Positions 5,730 to 8,917 of a stretch of 8,917 nucleotides of DNA are shown one piece after another. The stretch comes from Deinococcus marmoris (GTDB lineage: Bacteria; Deinococcota; Deinococci; Deinococcales; Deinococcaceae). The position numbers and the translations under genes were made by a program. The stretch is from NCBI RefSeq assembly GCF_001949125.1, contig NZ_MSTI01000004.1, positions 1 through 8,917 on the forward strand, in the 5' to 3' direction. How positions within the stretch are numbered: the stretch's first letter is position 1; each line of letters opens with the position of its first letter. The notes beneath the pieces were generated by a model. The model was not told the origin of the DNA. It ran no database searches and saw only the letters and a list, made by a program, of their open reading frames with translations.

Positions 5730-6947
5730 GTGATCGCGCCTGCCCTGACCCCCGCTCCCCGCAACTTCTGGCGGGATACACAGTCCAGCGCCGTGCTGGC
5801 CGGACTGATCGCCGTGATCATCGGCTGGGCGGGGCCAAACGTGCTGGTCTACAGCGTGGCGCAGGCCGCGCACCTCAGCGACGCCACCGCCATGTCGTGG
5901 CTGTGGGCGCACGCCATTTTCACCGGACTGGCGGGCATCTTCCTGAGCCTACGGACGCGCATGCCAATTCTGAGTACCTGGTCCACCCCTGGCATCGCGT
6001 TTCTGGTCACGGCACTGCCGGGCATTCCCTTCGCGGAGGCAGTGGGGGCGTTCGTGACTTCTGCCGTGCTGGTCTTTATTCTGGGCACCTTCAAGCCGCT
6101 GACGCGGGCGCTGGGGGCCATCCCGCCGCATCTGGCCGCCGCGCTGAACGCCGCGATTCTGCTGCCCTTCGGCTTCAAGGCGGCGCAGGCATTCGGCGTG
6201 CAGCCCGCGCTGGTGGGGGCCATGATCGTGGCGTACTTCGTGATCCGGCAGGTTTCGCCGCGCTGGGCCGTGGCCGCCGTGCTGGTGGTGGGCGTGGGGG
6301 CCAGCGCGGGCCTGGGGCTGTGGCACCCCGCGCCGATCAGCTTCGCGCTGACTCAGCCGCAGTTCGTGCTGCCGGTGTTCAGCCTGCACGCCACGGTCAA
6401 TCTGGCGCTGCCGCTGACGCTGCTGGCCTTTACCGGGCAATTCGTGCCGGGTTTCGGCGTGCTGAAGACCAACGGCTACGAACCCGCGCCGGGGCCGGTG
6501 CTGCGGACCTGCGGCGTCGCCAGCCTGGGCGCAGCCTTCGCGGGCTGCCACAACCTGACGCTGGGCGCACTGCTGGCCAACATCGTCAGCGGGCCGGAGG
6601 CGCACCCGGACGCGCAGAAGCGCTACACCGCCGCCATCTGGGCCGGGGGCATCAACATCTGCTTTGGCTTATTCGCCGGAACCTTCGTGCATCTGATGGG
6701 TATCCTGCCCGCCGAGGCGCTGGCGGCCCTGGCCGGAATCGCCCTGCTGGGTGCGATGGGCAGCAGTTTGCAGGGCGCGTTCCAGGGGCAATCCGGCAGT
6801 CTGGCCGCCCCGATCATCATTCTGGTCACGCTGAGCGGGATTACCCCACTGGGCATCGGGGCGGCGTTCTGGGGCATCCTGGCCGGGCTGGCGGTGTACG
6901 CGGCAGAGCGGCGAGGTGTGGGGAAGATGGTGCAGGCGGCGAAATAA
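5730..6947 (+). CDS. BenE/YdcO-family inner membrane transporter
   Basis: A 405-aa polytopic membrane protein made almost wholly of hydrophobic helices (about 11-12 segments) with a short basic C-terminus. STWSTPGIAFL (82-92), GAIPPHLAAALNAAILLPFG (about 129-148), GCHNLTLGALLANI (about 272-285) and the following GPEAHPDAQKRY loop are characteristic of BenE/YdcO proteins. These are named after an Acinetobacter benzoate:H+ symporter and share the nucleobase-transporter-like fold. No benzoate-degradation genes are present, so benzoate as substrate is doubtful. The divergent PLP-binding regulator raises the possibility of a B6 vitamer, amino acid or amine substrate, which is inference. The start is taken as GTG 5730. 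GGAG (5713-5716) is 13 nt away, too far for a good ribosome site. CAAAAT 7 nt upstream would allow a leaderless transcript. The gene ends 30 bp from convergent xth. Confidence 0.88.
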   Translation: MIAPALTPAPRNFWRDTQSSAVLAGLIAVIIGWAGPNVLVYSVAQAAHLSDATAMSWLWAHAIFTGLAGIFLSLRTRMPILSTWSTPGIAFLVTALPGIPFAEAVGAFVTSAVLVFILGTFKPLTRALGAIPPHLAAALNAAILLPFGFKAAQAFGVQPALVGAMIVAYFVIRQVSPRWAVAAVLVVGVGASAGLGLWHPAPISFALTQPQFVLPVFSLHATVNLALPLTLLAFTGQFVPGFGVLKTNGYEPAPGPVLRTCGVASLGAAFAGCHNLTLGALLANIVSGPEAHPDAQKRYTAAIWAGGINICFGLFAGTFVHLMGILPAEALAALAGIALLGAMGSSLQGAFQGQSGSLAAPIIILVTLSGITPLGIGAAFWGILAGLAVYAAERRGVGKMVQAAK

Positions 6948-6977
6948 GGTTCTGTGTGGTGAGGTTGGCCTGAACCG

Positions 6978-7745
6978 CTAAACGACGGTCTGCCCGCTCA
7001 GAGGCGCATGGTCACTCAGTTTCGCCTCGCGGTCCACCTGCACATTGCCCAGATTTACGCCCGCCGACAGCAGGTAATCAATGCGCCAGCCGACGTTGTT
7101 GGCGTAGGCCCCGGCGCGGTTGCTCCACCACGTATATTCGGCCTCATCGCCCAGCGTGGCGCGGTGGGTGTCGGTCAGGCCCGAGGCCAGATGGGCGGTC
7201 ATCCACTCGCGCTCGTGAGGCAAAAAGCCGCTGTTTTTCTGGTTGCTGCGCCAGTTTTTAATGTCGATCTCGCGGTGGGCAACGTTGTAGTCGCCGCCGA
7301 TGATCACGGGTTCGCCCTCTGCCATCAGCCCGCTTGCGAAGTCCTGAAAGTCGCCCAGCACGCGGTCCTTGAAGCCCTGCCGGGCCTCGCCGCTGCTGCC
7401 GCTGGGCAGGTACACGCTGACGTAACGCACGCCGCCAATGTGGGCACTCAGGACACGGCCCTCGCTGTCCATCTCGTCGTGGTTCATACCCACACGCACA
7501 TCTTCCAGGGGTTGCTTTGCCAGGATCGCCACGCCGCTGTACCCCGCCTTCTGCGCTGGAAACCACGCACTTTCGTAGCCCAGATGGGCCAGGGCATCGG
7601 GCATGGGTGGGGCACGGACTTCCTGAAGCAGCAGCACATCGGGGGCCTCGTGCGCCGCCCAGTCGGCCAGTCCTTTTCGCAGGGCGCTGCGAATGCCGTT
7701 GGCGTTCAGGGTGGTGACTTTCAGCAGATCAGAAGGAGCAGACAT
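6978..7745 (-). CDS. xth: Exodeoxyribonuclease III (AP endonuclease, Xth family)
   Basis: A 255-aa cytosolic DNA-repair nuclease of the endonuclease/exonuclease/phosphatase superfamily. It cleaves DNA 5' to abasic sites and trims 3' blocking groups and 3' ends in base-excision repair, with a divalent metal ion. The family's catalytic residues are all visible: Asn16 (LNANGIRS), Glu42 (LLLQEVRA), Tyr112 (VSVYLPSG), Asp152 and Asn154 (GGDYNVAHREIDIKNW), Asp223 (GWRIDYLL) and Asp245-His246 (LSDHAPL). Length matches bacterial Xth. I chose ATG 7745 because the conserved first strand begins nine residues later and a -10 box lies 8 nt upstream. An upstream TTG at 7790 in the same frame would add 15 residues unlike the family. 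The gene is convergent with the transporter and divergent from the 102-aa gene, so it is probably transcribed alone. Confidence 0.95.
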   Translation of the reverse strand: MSAPSDLLKVTTLNANGIRSALRKGLADWAAHEAPDVLLLQEVRAPPMPDALAHLGYESAWFPAQKAGYSGVAILAKQPLEDVRVGMNHDEMDSEGRVLSAHIGGVRYVSVYLPSGSSGEARQGFKDRVLGDFQDFASGLMAEGEPVIIGGDYNVAHREIDIKNWRSNQKNSGFLPHEREWMTAHLASGLTDTHRATLGDEAEYTWWSNRAGAYANNVGWRIDYLLSAGVNLGNVQVDREAKLSDHAPLSGQTVV

Positions 7746-7759
7746 CAGGGCTGAGCATA
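7746..7759 (-). promoter_or_regulatory. Probable -10 box of xth, leaderless layout
   Basis: TATGCT (minus strand, 7754-7759) ends 8 nt before the xth ATG, with no Shine-Dalgarno site between. TTGTCG lies upstream at a 19-nt spacing as a weak -35. The hexamer is identical to that of the MocR gene. Confidence 0.6.
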
Positions 7760-7840
7760 GCGCCCGACTTTTCCCCAGCGACAAGTCCAACTTTCAAGAC
7801 ATGTTGATCCAACTCAGCCCTGCCGCTCCTCCGTTTCAGG

Positions 7841-7855
7841 TACGCTGGTTCCACT
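7841..7855 (+). promoter_or_regulatory. Possible -10 box of the 102-aa gene
   Basis: TACGCT (7841-7846) ends 9 nt before ATG 7856, and no Shine-Dalgarno site is present. It fits the same TAYRCT pattern as apgM, xth and the MocR gene, but no -35 is evident. Confidence 0.45.
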
Positions 7856-8164
7856 ATGGCCGACATTAAATTTCTCAACGAAGCCGACGGTCAGGAATTC
7901 CAGATGACCCACCCCAAGGCGGCCCGCGTGCTGGGCGATATCAGGAAGTGGGCGCAGGGCAACGGCTTTGAACATGTCGCCTTCTGGCGCGACACCGACG
8001 ACGAACACAAGCTGTGGGTGCAACTGGGCGAGGACCGGTTGAACTACTGGATTCACGACTCCACCTTCACAGAGGGCAAGCACGAAACGGTGGAAATGCA
8101 GATGGATTACGCGCGCGGGGCACAACGCCGCAGCGCCGCCGGATACGCCAAGTTCGACAAGTAA
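7856..8164 (+). CDS. Unrecognised small conserved-looking protein (102 aa)
   Basis: I do not recognise a family. The protein is small, soluble and rich in Asp, Glu, His and aromatic residues, without a signal peptide, membrane helix or cysteine. Residues about 18-36 look like an amphipathic helix (HPKAARVLGDIRKWAQGNGF). The middle alternates aromatic and acidic residues (VAFWRDTDDEHKLWVQLGED, then LNYWIHD), which suggests beta-strands. The last 20 residues are basic (ARGAQRRSAAGYAKFDK). It looks like a real gene because its codon use resembles its neighbours, an upstream -10 box fits a leaderless start, and a very strong terminator follows 9 nt after the stop. It is divergent from xth with a 110-bp gap, which could mean shared control with a repair gene but does not show it. 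Confidence 0.75.
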   Translation: MADIKFLNEADGQEFQMTHPKAARVLGDIRKWAQGNGFEHVAFWRDTDDEHKLWVQLGEDRLNYWIHDSTFTEGKHETVEMQMDYARGAQRRSAAGYAKFDK

Positions 8165-8173
8165 GCTCTGGAA

Positions 8174-8213
8174 GGTTGAGGGCTGGTCTTCGGGCTGGCC
8201 CTCAACCCGTTTT
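8174..8213. terminator. UUCG-capped intrinsic terminator, probably bidirectional
   Basis: A perfect 10-bp stem, GGTTGAGGGC (8174-8183) with GCCCTCAACC (8198-8207), continues through G-U and G-C pairs to a C(TTCG)G tetraloop (8188-8193), among the most stable RNA loops. On the plus strand CGTTTT follows, so it ends the 102-aa gene's transcript. The stop codon of the minus-strand methyltransferase remnant (8202-8204) lies inside the stem, so the same hairpin may also end transcription from that side, though the U-tract there is poor. Confidence 0.9.
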
Positions 8214-8595
8214 GTATGCGACGTAGACGGCCAGATGGGCGATGTCCCGCACAGGAAAGCGCTGTTCGCTGACGCCAATGCTCAGGCCATAAGTTCCCAC
8301 CAGTTCCCGCGCATCCGCCGCCGTGACCTTAATGGGGAAACGCACGTCCAGCCGCAGGGCAGGATGTCCAACTTCCGCGAGGGCGGCCCGCAAAGTTTGC
8401 TCTGCCCCACCGTCATCGGCTGGGCGGCCCAGCGCCTGCCGTGTTGCCCACAGATGATCCACACCGTGGGTCGCCAGCACCAGTTGCCCGCCCAGCCGTA
8501 GCACCCGCCACGCCTCGCGCAACGCTGCCTCGGCATCGGGTAAATGCGCCAGCGTCCGCAATAGCAATACGGCGTCAAATGCTCCGGCCATGTAC
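8202..8595 (-). pseudogene. SAM-dependent methyltransferase, C-terminal remnant cut by an insertion sequence
   Basis: The remnant encodes about 130 residues of a class I (Rossmann-fold, methyltransferase type 11-like) SAM methyltransferase. Visible parts are the post-motif strand AGAFDAVLLLRTLAHLPD, the helix ALREAWRVLRLGGQLVLATHG with the conserved Leu-X-Gly-Gly turn, and a C-terminal beta region ending IAHLAVYVAYKTG. Everything before this is missing, including the N-terminal GxGxG SAM-binding loop and the acidic residue after strand 2. In its place the frame runs into insertion-sequence DNA. An ATG at 8591 just inside the junction could start a short product, but it would lack the cofactor site. 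The substrate of the original enzyme cannot be told. The missing 5' half may lie beyond the insertion sequence, outside the window. Confidence 0.8.
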
Positions 8596-8917
8596 CAGGC
8601 TTTTATCTCAACCAGATCCAATTCCCAAGACGTTCAGCGCGGCCAGAGGATCATGCCGTAGGCGTCTGACCAGATCGGTGAGGTGTCGTGTTCGCGCGTG
8701 CAAAAGGGTCAATAGTATGCCGTGCAGGACAGCCAATCCTTGTGCGCCTTGCCGCAGTCGGTGATGATCTTCATGGAAGATCGTGTCACGCCGATGGTGG
8801 CTCCGATTCTCGATACTCCAGTGTTGTCGCCAGATGTCCTCGGCTTCCCTTGCTGTGAGCAGCGTGCTGCTCACGGCAAACCGCACCTCATGGGTCACGC
8901 GCCCATCTCGGTGCGTG
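8596..8917 (-). mobile_element. ISAs1-like insertion sequence, one end
   Basis: The transposase reading frame and the abrupt loss of methyltransferase similarity place the element's end close to 8596, where the sequence reads CAGGCTTTTATCTCAACC inward. This is my estimate of the terminal inverted repeat; the partner end is outside the window, so it cannot be confirmed. The transposase stop lies only 12-14 bp inside this end, as is usual in compact insertion sequences. Confidence 0.7.
8608..8917 (-). CDS. ISAs1-family transposase, C-terminal part (5' end outside window)
   Basis: About 102 C-terminal residues of an ISAs1-family (H-repeat-associated) transposase; the frame is open to the right edge. 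The motif IWRQHWSIENRSHHRRDTIF, followed by HEDHHRLRQGAQGLAVLHGI, is the C-terminal signature of the family, where HWSIEN carries the catalytic Glu and a HWxxDxxFxED-type block follows. Here the block reads HHRRDTIFHED. The tail (LVRRLRHDPLAALNVLGI) is typical in length. No internal stop is visible, so the copy may be active. A GTG at 8898 is an internal codon, not a likely start. It transcribes towards the methyltransferase remnant, so readthrough into the remnant is possible. Confidence 0.88.
   Translation of the reverse strand, partial: THRDGRVTHEVRFAVSSTLLTAREAEDIWRQHWSIENRSHHRRDTIFHEDHHRLRQGAQGLAVLHGILLTLLHARTRHLTDLVRRLRHDPLAALNVLGIGSG

Noticed and set aside
4215..6947. Benzoate catabolism locus
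   Set aside because: Only the transporter name suggests it. No dioxygenase, dehydrogenase or ring-cleavage gene is present.
5897..6973. 358-codon frame inside the BenE gene
   Set aside because: It is an out-of-frame reading of the transporter, extremely Gly/Ala/Arg-rich.
7784..7789. Single TGGACT (minus strand) upstream of xth
   Set aside because: One isolated hexamer is within chance expectation, and it has no partner repeat. The same holds for the copies at 2705-2710 and 5782-5787, although the latter is near the operator cluster.
7746..7790. Longer form of exonuclease III starting at TTG 7790
   Set aside because: The added residues do not resemble the family, and the extension would run over the probable -10 box.

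Overview
The window reads as a high-GC chromosome or large replicon of a Deinococcus-like bacterium. The evidence is the set of proteins (archaeal-type phosphoglycerate mutase, a PRC-barrel/DUF2382 stress protein, exonuclease III) and four genes with no Shine-Dalgarno site whose -10 box (TAYRCT) lies 6-9 nt before the start codon, the leaderless layout common in deinococci. Genus is inferred from these features, not from a database match.

Layout. 1-604: C-terminal part of an IS4-like DDE transposase, cut by the window edge. 605-1126: about 520 bp without a convincing gene. 1127-2359: apgM (glycolysis). 2360-2748: non-coding gap with a terminator hairpin and a leader hairpin. 2749-3603 and 3707-4210: two related DUF2382 (YsnF/AvaK-type) stress-protein genes in tandem, the first with a PRC-barrel, separated by a strong intrinsic terminator. 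4215-5624 (minus): a MocR/GntR-type PLP-binding regulator, divergent from a BenE-family membrane transporter at 5730-6947. Their shared promoter region carries four copies of TGGACT in the same orientation and a short inverted repeat. 6978-7745 (minus): exodeoxyribonuclease III (xth). 7856-8164: an unrecognised 102-aa protein, followed by a UUCG-capped terminator. 8202-8595 (minus): C-terminal remnant of a SAM methyltransferase, cut by an ISAs1-like insertion sequence that runs off the right edge.

How it fits together. The MocR regulator and the transporter form a probable self-contained regulatory unit: the repeats overlap or sit beside the candidate promoters of both genes. The boxes resemble, from memory, the binding motif of PdxR, a MocR regulator of vitamin B6 metabolism. 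This makes a PLP- or vitamer-responsive transport module a testable idea, not a conclusion. The DUF2382 pair looks like a stress-response locus. xth is base-excision repair and apgM is central metabolism. The two insertion sequences at the edges suggest a rearranged segment, with one clear gene casualty.

I found no CRISPR array, tRNA, rRNA, phage module or obvious defence system. The most interesting signal is the MocR/BenE intergenic repeat array.
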